This document shows positions 35,001-47,671 of a stretch of 64,000 bases of DNA, piece after piece. Position 1 is the stretch's first letter. Each line of letters opens with the position of its first letter. The notes beneath the pieces were generated by a model. It did no database searches. It saw nothing but the letters and a program-made list of their open reading frames with translations, and was not told where the DNA came from. Made by a program: the position numbers and the translations under genes. Source of the stretch: Tethya wilhelma (taxonomy: Eukaryota; Porifera; Demospongiae; Tethyida; Tethyidae); contig CAXIPT010000002.1 in NCBI GenBank assembly GCA_964030475.1, positions 18,436,961 through 18,500,960 on the forward strand, read 5' to 3'.

Positions 35001-35640
35001 AGTATAGGAGTAAAAAAATGTATTATTAAAAACACCTGTGGGCCTAATGTGCCGAGAGTTACAGTGCATGAGAACAGCTTACTTAATGGTCATGAAGTCC
35101 TCTATATTCCCACCATGTGTGGTAATGCGGCCCAGGAATCCTCCAGTATCTATCCCCTCAATCATACACTGGGGATCATCACAGGTTGTTATAATCCAGC
35201 TGGAAAAGCTCTGAATGAATAGTGCAATCTCTTGAGAATCAACACAGAAGTATAAAAGGGTCGAAAAATTCCCGATGGTGATAGAATTGATAATCGTCTC
35301 ACATTCAGATCCACTAGCTGAAAATATTGCTGCAAACCTTGCTCGATTTGTACAGCTTTGTGCCATTTGAACAGTGACTGTCCTGTATTTGGCAAATACA
35401 ACTAAATTTGTACATACAGTAGTTATATAAGCAAAAAATAACCTTACACATGTACACTTACACTACGTCTGAGCCATATTGGCATGGGGATCCTGTAACA
35501 TCAGCAGGACTAAGATGAGCACAGCAGGATCCATCACCACACTCCATAAACTGTTGGATGGCCATAACTAGTGAGTACTGGTCTAGCAAGAGACTCAGTG
35601 TGTTGACAACTAGCCACAAAGCAAGCAAAACTTTGCTCAT
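29039..35640 (-). CDS. Adhesion GPCR, paralogue C (short ectodomain, 7TM, frameshift in TM3)
   Basis: Exons: 35462-35640, 35083-35382, 34503-34587, 34235-34438, 33319-33487, 32909-33016, 32668-32737, 32247-32352, 32112-32161, 31875-32016 (GPS), 31709-31806 (TM1), 31541-31652 (TM2), 31325-31480 (TM3-TM4), 31175-31259, 30432-30504 (TM5), 30247-30365 (loop 3), 29576-29702 (TM6-TM7), 29469-29510, 29342-29389, 29196-29274, 29039-29068; about 790 residues so far, last exon not found. Signal peptide and Cys-rich module as in A and B, then the LESLL helical segment, GAIN, GPS with HLTSFAVL, and seven helices including WMLCEG and LLGLTWVIGLL. Phases agree everywhere except inside 31325-31480, where two extra bases shift the frame between LLHYL and the WMLCEG part. 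It lacks SRCR and Calx-beta. The intron between 34235 and 33487 contains an inverted KDM3 fragment beside an n. Confidence 0.8.
29990..30216. mobile_element. Foldback element with agcct...aggct ends in a paralogue C intron
   Basis: Contains three mutually inverted segments of the type gcctcgtactcaggctct and agagcctgggtacgaggct, suggesting two overlapping insertions. Non-coding. Confidence 0.6.
30537..30970. mobile_element. Nested inverted-repeat elements in a paralogue C intron
   Basis: The outer element has gtatagcaggttaatttggc at one end and an inverse-like cgccaagtttacccgctata at the other. Nested inside at 30592-30812 is an element starting taccgtatagccgg, also present at 33051-33280. 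Confidence 0.7.
30987..31165. repeat. (CACT)n tract with variants
   Basis: Degenerate tandem cact/cactca units interspersed with caccca, in an intron of paralogue C just 3' of the exon at 31175. Confidence 0.8.
31875..32161 (-). other. GPS region of paralogue C with two of four cysteines missing
   Basis: Exons 32112-32161 and 31875-32016. Cys1 (FCAFWNFS) and Cys3 (VQC) are present. The residue expected to be Cys2 is replaced in the TIGVD stretch, and Cys4 reads Ser in CSSTHLTSF. The HL/T cleavage residues remain. Confidence 0.8.
33051..33280. mobile_element. Second copy of the taccgtatagccgg inverted-repeat element
   Basis: Same ends and interior as 30592-30812. Lies in the intron between exons 33319-33487 and 32909-33016 of paralogue C. 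Confidence 0.75.
33566..34234 (+). repeat. Inverted copy of KDM3 exon sequence inside paralogue C
   Basis: Reverse complement of 38126-38737, including three KDM3 exon segments and the adjoining (CA)n tract. It starts directly after an n (33565) that follows a CA tract and ends at the CA tract touching the donor of exon 34235-34438. It matches the left tandem copy (38126-39502) at the one base that separates the two copies. Most likely a misjoin through microsatellites. Confidence 0.8.
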
Positions 35641-36077
35641 GATGGAAAAATAATCACTACATCCACTCTAGCTAGCTGCTAGCTGTGGAGCACAATCACA
35701 GTGGGCATAAAGTCTAATTCAGGATGTGGCTAAAAGATGGCAATGACAATGTACAGGGAGTGGGGGGAGGATGGATAGTTTGAATGGTTGATCTAATTCC
35801 CAGTATACTACACATTCCTGTAGTAATTTAATTCCAATGTTTGTTTAGCTGATTGTTTATCTGATTGTCAAAAAGTATACCTTTTTACTGCAGTGCCACA
35901 TCAGTACTTTATAATCATAAAAACTTTGCAAAACAGTGAGCGGTGCACCTAGTCAGCGGTTATGGCAGACATTCAGATGAAAATATACATACTTTGAGGA
36001 ACAAACATTCAAACACAATATGAGGATGTGATTTAGAAAAGCATACAGATGAGGGAATGAGAAGGAAGAAGGTGCTA

Positions 36078-36143
<66 letters not shown>

Positions 36144-36249
36144 TCAAGGCTGTTCAGATGATCATGATACTAGAAAGTGTTAGAATAAAATTCCTTCTAG
36201 AGCTATTAGTGAAACACAGAGACTGAGAGATGCAGACACTTGGAACACC
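35641..36249. other. Intergenic gap between paralogue C and KDM3
   Basis: Contains the presumed promoter of paralogue C at its left side and an (AG)n run at 36089-36139. No gene seen. Confidence 0.6.
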
Positions 36250-38059
36250 TCACTTTAGGGATGATTTTAAAACACCAACAATATCTTTCATTGAATGGTA
36301 GATGATGTTTTTCACCTGCAAGTAGGAGGAAGGGACAAAACAAACTGAGTACACAATGTATGCAGGCTAGTAATGTGGTTCTGACCTGAAGTTTATCTTC
36401 GTGGTTTGCATGTCTTTCAGAGAGTTGTCGAAACTCTTCAGTGAGTTTTATGCACTCGTACACGTGCTACAAATAGAAACATGACACTTTAGTGTAAATT
36501 CCTGCAAGTGTTTATCTACTCTAGAGTAGTACAAGCATGTCAGCTATAATTCAGTACACTGTACCTCAGGTGAAACAAAATCTTCAGCAACCTTAATACA
36601 GCTACACAAATTCTGCACCTGTACAAATGACAATCCTTACATATCAAAGTAATGGGTTAATTTTCTGCAATTATGTCACTAATTCCAGGAAGTACATGTC
36701 TCACCTGGTGGGGTGCTCCAGCTGGAATGAAGATGGCATCTCCTTCACATTGAGCAATTGCCCATCCCTTCACACCATATTCATTGTAGAGTCTCTGACG
36801 AAGGTCAGAGTCCAAGTAGAGCAGTTGGTCGTGAATGGGGTCAGAGCCAAGCTGAGGACGCATCCCTCGTTCTTCATAGACCTTCATGGATAGTTGTAAA
36901 GAAAGATGAACCATAGAAGATTGGCATACAGGGCAACTGCAGATCTGATTTGAAGTACAAATTATTGTACCTTTCTCAGTAATGCTCTGATTTTGTCAGC
37001 ATCTGAAGCAGGATAGAGATGCCATATTGCTCCCTACAAATAATAAATTTACAGCGCCACATATGCAACATGCCTGCACAACTTCTTTACACAGGAACTA
37101 TACTCACCACTTTAGCACCAGTCTCCTTGACTCTCCTGAGAGTCTCTGGGCAGCACTCTCTGGCCACTGTCTCCTCTATCAGTTGCCTCTCTCTCTCCTC
37201 AATACTGGGAGGGATACTGCAGTACACCTGAGGCATCACGTGGAGCAGAACAAATAGTCATTAATCAAACAAGAGCTGAAGTACTTGTGTTCATTTTATT
37301 ACCATGACATTAACAGCAGAGGAGATATCTAAGTGTAGATTGGTGGTGCCTATCTCGGGGTACGATGGAGAACCTGGGTGGGTGGATGGCAGTGAAACAA
37401 AGAGTTGTACTATGCTACACTGTTGTATTGTTGTGAGTTGGTTATGCTACACTGCACTAGTGATATGCTAATTTGCTCTAAATAAAACTCACCATAAGCA
37501 TTGTACATCTTTGGTCCCAAATCAGGTCTGACAAAGAATTTGGGCAAGCTGGCAGCCATGTTCAGTTTACCATCTCGTCTGGTGTACTCAGGGAGGGGAA
37601 GAGCCTCTGAGAGATCAGCAAACCTAGCCATACACACAATGCAACACCAAAGGATCATCCAGCTACTCGTACATTGTTTGCAATCTTCAGCATGAGCAGA
37701 ATGTTAACCAATTTCTGTAACACATTACCTTTTTGGCAGTTTCTCACAAAAGTCCTCCACAGTTGGCCAGTCCTTCAGTTTGAGCAGCCTTGGCTCATCG
37801 CTAGTAGGATCTCTCAGTCGCACTGAAACAAGTGAGGACATTCATTTGTGTAATCCCCCAGTGTGCACATACAGGCATAGTTAGTATATTATCTATGATG
37901 TAGAGCACACACTCACCATTCATATTCTCAAATCCAGACCAGAAGGTCTTAGTGGGCAGTTGTAATAGAGGTAGGCCTAGTCTGCAGTCCACCAGATCAG
38001 CCAGTTCTTCACCTAGTTAGCATATAGCAGAACAATGAGGTAGACTCAAATGAGAAGAT

Positions 38060-38094
<35 letters not shown>

Positions 38095-39503
38095 ATGTGT
38101 GTGTGTGTGTGCATGTGTGTGTGCGTGTTCATTAAGGATTTTAGCAAACATAGTAAAGAGAGGAAACTTCCCTGCAATAAGCATTATACAAATAAGCTAT
38201 AAAGGAAGTTGATTCTACATAAATAACAATGAGCCTGTATTGGTATCACAAATTGATGTATGTGAACATATGCACATGGTCATGTTACATATGTACCTGT
38301 TGTACTGGTGATTTGGTTAGCGGTGGTGTGATTTTTTGCTTTTTGTTGCTTTCATTCTGGAATCTAGACTGTGGTTCTTGGGCACTGAGGGCAGTCACTA
38401 GCTTCTGAAGGACATTAGGTACTTTGACCTGCAAACAGTCATGAGGATTGGATTGACTACCGATCTTCCTATCACTGTGTCTTCTTTTTAAACCTTCCTT
38501 ACCTGTATTTTGTTGGCTGAACAGATCCACAACAACTGGACCACAACATCTGCCAATACTGAGGAAAATGATAAGAATGGCACATAAATCATAACAATCA
38601 ATAGAGAATGGTATTTGTCTTCATACCATTGGCAGGAATGATTTGAGCGAGGATGAGTCCAGCTGGTCTGTGTGGTTGGTTGCTAGCTACACATATCGGC
38701 CATGCAGCTGTCTGCATCGAACTAACTGCCTCTGCTCCTGTTGGTTCACAAGATACAGGTACACATACACATATGTTAATTATGAATAACAAAAGCAATT
38801 GAGTCTAAACTATGAGTAAGTATTTACTCCTTACCATCTTCAGGGTCACAGGCTAGCTGGAAGCAAGCTGGACAGATGCAGAAGCCACAGTGCTGGCACA
38901 CCCAGTGGAAGTTGAAGAGGGAGGTATCACATGTGTCACACAGCTCTCTGATGCCCTGCACCGCTCTCTTCCACACAGGGTTGACTGCAGGTGGATATAA
39001 ATATTTCACAACAAGTTACTGTAGTAGTAATGGTATCAATAGTTCGATACATTACTACATGACTAGTCTCAAATCAAGCGACTAAACCCCATCTTATTCT
39101 AACCAGCCTGTGTACCTTCTCCATCTGGCAGGGTTCTTGCTTGTTCAGCCGCTATTGAGATGAAATGGTTGATGACTGTCTTCAGAATAAAGAGAGCAGC
39201 ACCTTCATCCATACCACTGTAACCTATACAGTACACAGGCACAGTACATGTACATAAATTTGGGCAAAAAAATGGACATGTGTAGGCTTTTTTGACCCTA
39301 CACAGACCTGCTCTGAGTGGAGTCCAAGGCACGAGGTCTTGTGCACTGACATCTTTGAAGTTTGAGAACCCATTGATGGTCAGAAGAGGCCTGGCATTGT
39401 CAATGATGTGAAGCCTGTTGGGGAAAAAATAACACAACGTGTAAAGAGTAACAATACAAATAAACACTCCTTTGGCTGTTTGACTACCTGCCAATAAGGA
39501 GCN

Positions 39504-39537
<34 letters not shown>

Positions 39538-42500
39538 CGTGCGTGCGTGTTCATTAAGGATTTTAGCAAACATAGTAAAGAGAGGAAACTTCCCTGCAAT
39601 AAGCATTATACAAATAAGCTATAAAGGAAGTTGATTCTACATAAATAACAATGAGCCTGTATTGGTATCACAAATTGATGTATGTGAACATATGCACATG
39701 GTCATGTTACATATGTACCTGTTGTACTGGTGATTTGGTTAGCGGTGGTGTGATTTTTTGCTTTTTGTTGCTTTCATTCTGGAATCTAGACCGTGGTTCT
39801 TGGGCACTGAGGGCAGTCACTAGCTTCTGAAGGACATTAGGTACTTTGACCTGCAAACAGTCATGAGGATTGGATTGACTACCGATCTTCCTATCACTGT
39901 GTCTTCTTTTTAAACCTTCCTTACCTGTATTTTGTTGGCTGAACAGATCCACAACAACTGGACCACAACATCTGCCAATACTGAGGAAAATGATAAGAAT
40001 GGCACATAAATCATAACAATCAATAGAGAATGGTATTTGTCTTCATACCATTGGCAGGAATGATTTGAGCGAGGATGAGTCCAGCTGGTCTGTGTGGTTG
40101 GTTGCTAGCTACACATATCGGCCATGCAGCTGTCTGCATCGAACTAACTGCCTCTGCTCCTGTTGGTTCACAAGATACAGGTACACATACACATATGTTA
40201 ATTATGAATAACAAAAGCAATTGAGTCTAAACTATGAGTAAGTATTTACTCCTTACCATCTTCAGGGTCACAGGCTAGCTGGAAGCAAGCTGGACAGATG
40301 CAGAAGCCACAGTGCTGGCACACCCAGTGGAAGTTGAAGAGGGAGGTATCACATGTGTCACACAGCTCTCTGATGCCCTGCACCGCTCTCTTCCACACAG
40401 GGTTGACTGCAGGTGGATATAAATATTTCACAACAAGTTACTGTAGTAGTAATGGTATCAATAGTTCGATACATTACTACATGACTAGTCTCAAATCAAG
40501 CGACTAAACCCCATCTTATTCTAACCAGCCTGTGTACCTTCTCCATCTGGCAGGGTTCTTGCTTGTTCAGCCGCTATTGAGATGAAATGGTTGATGACTG
40601 TCTTCAGAATAAAGAGAGCAGCACCTTCATCCATACCACTGTAACCTATACAGTACACAGGCACAGTACATGTACATAAATTTGGGCAAAAAAATGGACA
40701 TGTGTAGGCTTTTTTGACCCTACACAGACCTGCTCTGAGTGGAGTCCAAGGCACGAGGTCTTGTGCACTGACATCTTTGAAGTTTGAGAACCCATTGATG
40801 GTCAGAAGAGGCCTGGCATTGTCAATGATGTGAAGCCTGTTGGGGAAAAAATAACACAACGTGTAAAGAGTAACAATACAAATAAACACTCCTTTGGCTG
40901 TTTGACTACCTGCCAATAAGGAGCACTCAATGTTGTAACCATGCCTACGATAATACAAACAACCATGATGACTGCTTACTTCCTGAACTCAAGGAATCTG
41001 CAGTACTTGGACAGAGGAAGGTCGCTGTCACAAGTGGCACAGTCTATGCACTTGGAGACACCAGGGAATGCTCGACAGAACCCATTCTACAGGGAAGATA
41101 GAAACACACACTCACATAAAGACTTTGCACACGGGTAATTCCATGCCAAATTAACACAAAAAAGTGAGCACCCTGGCAGAATTCAACAAAACTTGAGGTA
41201 AATATATGCCTTACCGCAAGTTATTAAACCACACCTAATTTGGGCATCATATGTTGCATGGCTTCTCATTTATAAGCCTCTTAAACTTGCCACCAGAGTG
41301 CTCCTTTTTTTGTGTTGAATGACCCCACACACAAGAGTTGGTAAGTGGTCGTCACAATAACATGCTCACAATAATACAGGTAGTGACTTGTCAAAATGAT
41401 AACAAATTAGGACAGATACAAACACTTGTAAGTAAACAACCTCAAACTAAATTAGAGGTCATTGTTCCATTGTTGTTGGAGAACAAGTACTTAATTGGCA
41501 AACCTGTAGCAAAACAGTTCCATTAGGATAGCGAGTCATGTCGATGGAAACAAACACCACTTTTCCAGTGGCTGCCTTGATGATGTTCTTCTTGCCTGAG
41601 CCTGGCTTACGACCTCTCTTAGCTGGTGATAGGATCTTCTGCTTACGCCACTCAGCCACCTCTGTATATCGTAGAATAATTATAATATAATCAGTTTCTT
41701 TCTAATTGGTATAGTATTGCACACAGTAGATTCAAAGCGTATTGTTTCATATATAGGCATGCACACTCTAAGTTCAATCTGGTGAAGCATGCGAACAGCT
41801 TACGTTCTTTGGTTCTTCTCTTGCTGCGTTTCATCAATCCCAGTTCCCTCAGCTCTTTCCTCCTCTGCTTCTCTTCGTCGGTGAGTCTTGGTCGGCCTCG
41901 ACTTCTCTTCTCCTTTGCACTCTCTTTGTCCTTCTGTGAAGAGCTGTTCTTATTCTTTGCCTTCTTCCCTTTCTCTCTCTCTCCTCCAGTCAGAGAGGTG
42001 CCTGAGGGGTTGACAGGTGAGGTGAGACTATCGTTGTCCAGGGAATCGAGGAGAGTGTCACCCATCTCCATACTCTCACCACCTACATGTGTACAGATGT
42101 TGGAGAGATAGTACTGGTGGGCAGGCTATTTGCATTGCACTTTATGTGCATTATCTTGGCATGCATATAAATGCATACATACACATATTTTATATGAATG
42201 TCTCAATTCTTGGGCCTTTTGTCATACACATGTCAATTAGTCACTACATGTAGTTCTCCTGAGAAAAGACACGAACAAAAAGACTACAGTAGTCTAGCCA
42301 GTATGTACATCCACATGGGACCTGACTCCAATACCACACACTACTACTGTCTTCATGCAATACAGTGTCCACATAGTGTTACCTGCTACGTGCTGATTGA
42401 TGATCCTTGAGATTGAAAACTCTCCAAGTTCATCGATGTCTTCAAATCCTTCCTCGTGATCATCATCAACTGGAGAGAGAATCTCGGCCTCAGGGACAAT

Positions 42501-45500
42501 GTTAGGAGGATGGGCAGAGGCATCTGAGCAAACAGATTTTGTAACATGCAACAAATTTCTCAAATTGAAATCAATACGACTGGCATTTATATCAAAGGCT
42601 CATATTCATACATGCAGACATGCAACCATCTTCTAGTACACTACAAATAGGAAAGCTATTCCACACACTGTGCACACACACCTTGACCAGTACAAGATGG
42701 ATTGCCAAACTCCCCCACTGGCCTTGTAACGTTCTCCACTCTTGTGATGGTCTTGCAGCTACTGGAGAAGGGAACACTCATCATCATATTGTTTGACACG
42801 GGAGCAGCAACTTCAACGGCACTGGACGAACCACTACCATCCGACGTGAGAAACGCTCTCAGAGGACCTTCAGACGATACAGAGAACATCACCTGCTTGC
42901 TTTGCTGCTGTAAGAGCGGTGTGTTCTCCATCGACACAGGGTACTGCTGCTGATTGGGAGCACTGGCTACCAAAGGAGTTGAAGACGGCAGCAGAGAATT
43001 CTGAGACGATATTTGAAATGATTTCACCAAATCCGAAGAAGCAGCAGCAGAGCTACGTCGTCTCGTAAAGTTGTACCCACTCCCTGCCGGCGTTTGCTGA
43101 CCATCGGTGTCCGAGTATCCCACCGCTTGTTGAGGATTGTCCCTCAAACCTCCCGTAGCTGAAAAATCAAACATTGAGACGTCGGAGCTAAAGGACCCGT
43201 TACTGCAGGCGGTGCTAGGATCTGGAGTACCACCGGAGAAAGTTCCAACCGGTGCCGAGGCTTGAGAATCAAACGAAGAGTTTCTACGGCTGTTGTTGTT
43301 GGTCGGGACAAACACACTCGCCTGTTGATCAGCAGCGTGAAAGTCACTCATCGAAGAGCTCCGAGATTCGTGTCGTAGCTGTGAAGGGTACTTGGAGATT
43401 GGTCCGCTTCCGTTGGTCACAGAGTTCTCGTAACTTGGAGGGCTGCGGAGCTGAGAGAAGTCGGGTGCACTGTAGTAGTTGTGTTGAAGTACGTGTAAGC
43501 TATCTGCATGATGGAGGGTGGGGAGGCTCGAGGCACTGTGGGAGAACTCGCCGGGGATGTGCGACAGAGACTGAGATCGCCAATGAATGCCCGTCTCTCG
43601 CAGCTGGTCCGGTGTTTTGTGGAGAGACTCATCTTTTTCGATGATCTGTTTGATGATGTCCAGGTCGTCTTCGTGTCGGCCTCCTTCAGCACCTGACGAT
43701 GTCCCTCCATGTCGACTGCTCATTAGTTGGTTGATGCGTTTCTCCAGGAGTTTAGGGGGGAACACGGCGGGCTGGGAGGCACTTCTGGAGAGGCTCTTAC
43801 CAATGAAGGACCCACCACCACCNNNNNNNNNNNNNNNNNNNNNNNNNNNNNNNNNNNNNNNNGGGGGGGGGGGGGGGGGGGGGGATAGTTTGGCTTAAAC
43901 ACAACTAGATAGATGTACTCTTCTTGTTTGTATCTATTATTGTACATAACAAAAAAATGCCTAAGTATAATCTAAACCTTGGTTTCTTGACGGCACTTCT
44001 CCCCATGTAGCTGGACCTTCTCTTCAAGGGTGGCTGGCCTCCACTGTGAGGAGGAGGGGGGGTAGAGGTGGCCTGAGGTAGCCCTGCAGTCTGGTCGAGA
44101 GTGCTGAAGATGTTCCCAAGAGACTTTGACCTCGACTGATGTTGAAGAATCTCTTCCGAAGAGGGAAAGCTCGGAAATGCCGAATCAGCAATACTTGAGT
44201 TAGACCCGTGAGTGCTCAACTGTGAGGTGGATCCGTGAGGTGAGCTGTGCTGCTGAAAGCCACCTCCGCTGGTGATGCTTCCATTGGGAGAAGACTGCAC
44301 GTGAAGTGGGATTCGACCGAGACTCTGAGTCTGCAGAGTGTCTTGGAGGAAATCGAGATTTCCCGAGAATCGTTGGACAGCAGACGGATCGAGAGATGAC
44401 CTCCTATGGAGGTTGGGTTCGGAGTGCATGTGAGGGAGGGTGGAGACTTGGAGGCTCGAGCGGCGGTGAGAGGAGGATGGGTGGAGCTCCATGGACGGGG
44501 TACGGTAGGCAGTGAACTTACCACCACCACTGCTGTTGAGGTTGAACCTCGGACTTTGACACTCCTGGCAGAGCAGTAGAGAGAGAACAAAGATAAGAGG
44601 CGGATGTTTTAAAACGTAATTGTACATTAATGGTTGGAAATATGCCCAGGAGTGGGTACATCCGTTACATGTACATGTAAACACACATGTATTTGGTGAG
44701 ATAATTCACTCAGCTACACATTCCATGTGGTCAGAGAGAACGGAAGTGGGATATGTAGCGTGGACAAGGATTACGTAAGGAGTTCCAGGATGTTAGGTAA
44801 GCAAGAAGATGTGTGTGCCTGATCAAAGTGAAACTACCAGCAGGGTCAAGGGTTTAATGAGACTGGAATGCAAGAGAGTGCCATGGAAACATATAGCTCT
44901 ACATGTAAGTGTACACATCAACAAACATGGATGAGTGTACATCCAAACCACAGGTGGAGAGACAGAGAAGACACACTAAGAGAGAGAGAGGGTATGGGTC
45001 AATGTCATGAAGACTAGTGGATAATTTACGATCAAAAAGGAAGCAGGGCTAGGTTGATATTTTGGAATGCAATTAAACAGATGTAGAAGTACACCTGTCT
45101 ATTGACATGAATACATGAATGGTAACACAGTATGTTAACTACCAGTACATATCCAATATCACTCAACACACACATATAAATACACACACACACACATACC
45201 TGTATGACAGGGCTAGTCAGATGTGGGCTGGTGATGGTGGCTGGACTGTTGCTGCTGGCTGTCACATCAGCAGGAGAGTTGGAGAGATTGAGGGGAGGAG
45301 GCCAATTACTCTGAGGCTGGTGACTCAGTTTCTTCCCATTAGGACTCTGTACATGGGAACACACACACAAGGACATTTGATACTGTACCCAGTAAACTTG
45401 TGTTGAGGAGAGTGCATTTATAGCAAGACACACACATGCACAGATCAACGGAATCATGGGGTTGGACTGTGCTGTTATGTGATTCTCAAGAAAGCATGCT

Positions 45501-47586
45501 GTGAACAGCACTGCAGGTGGCAGTGGAAACCACTAATACAATTGAACACAGTAGGTTGAAGTGGTGTCTTAAGTACAGAATTAAATAGTTCTCGTCCTTT
45601 AGAAGAAAGCAGGTTGGCTGCCACAAAGAAAGGTTCCCTAATCAGTCCAGAGACAACCCAGCTGCCACACAACATGGGTGTGGACTCACAGAGATGATTT
45701 ACCAAATTCAACTTGTACACCTCTCTTTTACACACTACGTACAGCACACACCTCGTCTCCATTGGGCTGCANCATTTTCAACATTGTAGTTGTTATTACT
45801 AATTCAATCTGAAACATTTCAGATGGACCAAACCTTAACAGGATTATTGGACTACTTAGTTAGCTAGGCAACAGAGGTTGTCACTCCAGCTATAGAGATT
45901 CACATGGTCCCTTTTCTAGAAGAATGGCACTACTGTTACTCTCTACACACTGTAGAACAGGATATAGCTACAGGCTGTCCACAAAAGATTCAACTTGTAG
46001 GGATGTCCCAGGAGCAAATGGACCACAAATTGACCTTTCTCTCACTGAAAGAGTAGTTAGCTGGCAAAGTGCAGTAGAGGTGACCAAGGCACACAGACCA
46101 CAGAGCCTACCTCAATTCCATTATCCTGTCAACACAAACATTTCCACAAGCCTGTCAATAGAGCAACACACATGTAGGTGAACATCCACATCAAGATATG
46201 GACTACATGACCTCAAGAGGACAAAAATGCTGAGGTCTAGAAAAAAACTCTTCCCTGCTGTTGCTGTTGTTGCTGGAAGTGAACAAGGTCAGGAGGTTAA
46301 ACAATAGGATTTCAATCACCAGCCAATGTAATGTACCACAAGAAACAACACTCTAAAATTTGAAAACAGTGTCATACCAGCTATGTAGGCAGACCGAGTG
46401 CACTATATTGCCAGACCTGTATATATACCACTGTCTCTTTCCACAACCTGTTTACAAATACTTACTCCACTTAATCTCTGAGCTAACGATGATTGTATAG
46501 CACAATCTACAGAGGGTGCAGTATATGGAAAGCCTGAGGGTACACAATTACACACTTCAAATGTTTGCAAACCACCCAAATTCATTAAACAAAAACTCTG
46601 CCGAAACATTACACAACAATCTCAATTAGCTATTGCCATAAAGCTGGTGTACACAGGTGGAGACTAGAAGGCAAGAAGAGGCAATTGTGGGCAACAGAAA
46701 TTATATCACAGAGCAATTGGACAATGTCCGAGACTCAACAATGCAAAATGGATGATAGAATTATGACTTGAGCACTGAGAGCTGCCCAACACTGTTCCCA
46801 CTTAGCATTATACGGTCACCACTACTAAGAGCCACATACAAACGTCTCCGCACACACAGCCTCACAAAAATTTCTATTCTTGTTGTTATAATTATTTTTT
46901 CTCTCTCTGAGCCCATCTGTACGAGCCGTTGAACCAAGCAATGGTTTTAGCCTAGGTCGTCTGTGGTGGGGAGCACTGATTGGCGCAGGTAGGCACTCCT
47001 TGCTCTGCGGCACAAGACAGCTGTAATTCGATTTGCGTACATGTATGTAGCAACTAAAAATTATCTTTTGACTGGAGAGCAATAATTTTGTTTTTACTTC
47101 GAAGCGGATAATTCGATTAACACTCGCAACACAAATACCACAACCTTCCAGCAGTCTCTCTCTCTCACTCTCTCCCACTCTCCTGATCATTCCATCACCC
47201 ACCCATGCACTCTCAAATACCCATTGTCACACAATGTCATATTACCGGTATACAACTAACATGCATGCACATTGATGCAGTATGGAGGTCCATGCGTGTA
47301 CCGTCTGTGGGGACGTAAGGTTACTTGGCAATAATACCAACTCCTTGAGATCGGTCCATCACAAGGGACACAACAACCAGCCAGCACGGACTGAACACAG
47401 CAAACAAGGCATGGATTATTGTAATCATGGCCTATAGACTAGAGCTATGCAATAGGATGAGCATCATGAATAGTGACAGAGGAAATAGGTGGAACCTGAG
47501 AGCAGATGAGTAGCTACAGCTGTTTGCTACAATAGCAAGTGTAAATGCACTGAACACTATTTGTTTCAAATCACATGCACACACTC

Positions 47587-47671
<85 letters not shown>

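Noticed and set aside
38297..39414. Six extra KDM3 exons as a real second zinc-finger unit
   Set aside because: The phases of the two copies cannot be joined to each other, the copies are almost identical, and an n lies at the junction, so they were treated as one copy assembled twice.
41782..42111. Plus frame opposite the KDM3 Lys/Arg-rich exon
   Set aside because: Shadow of the minus-strand exon 41804-42082.
46900..47040. GC-rich open minus frame ([13 protein letters not shown] and following) within a KDM3 intron
   Set aside because: The acceptor is good, but the phase does not fit the neighbouring KDM3 exons (both phase 0), no donor follows at a sensible place, and no similarity is recognised. 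Also compared with U1, U2 and U6 snRNA 5' ends without a match.
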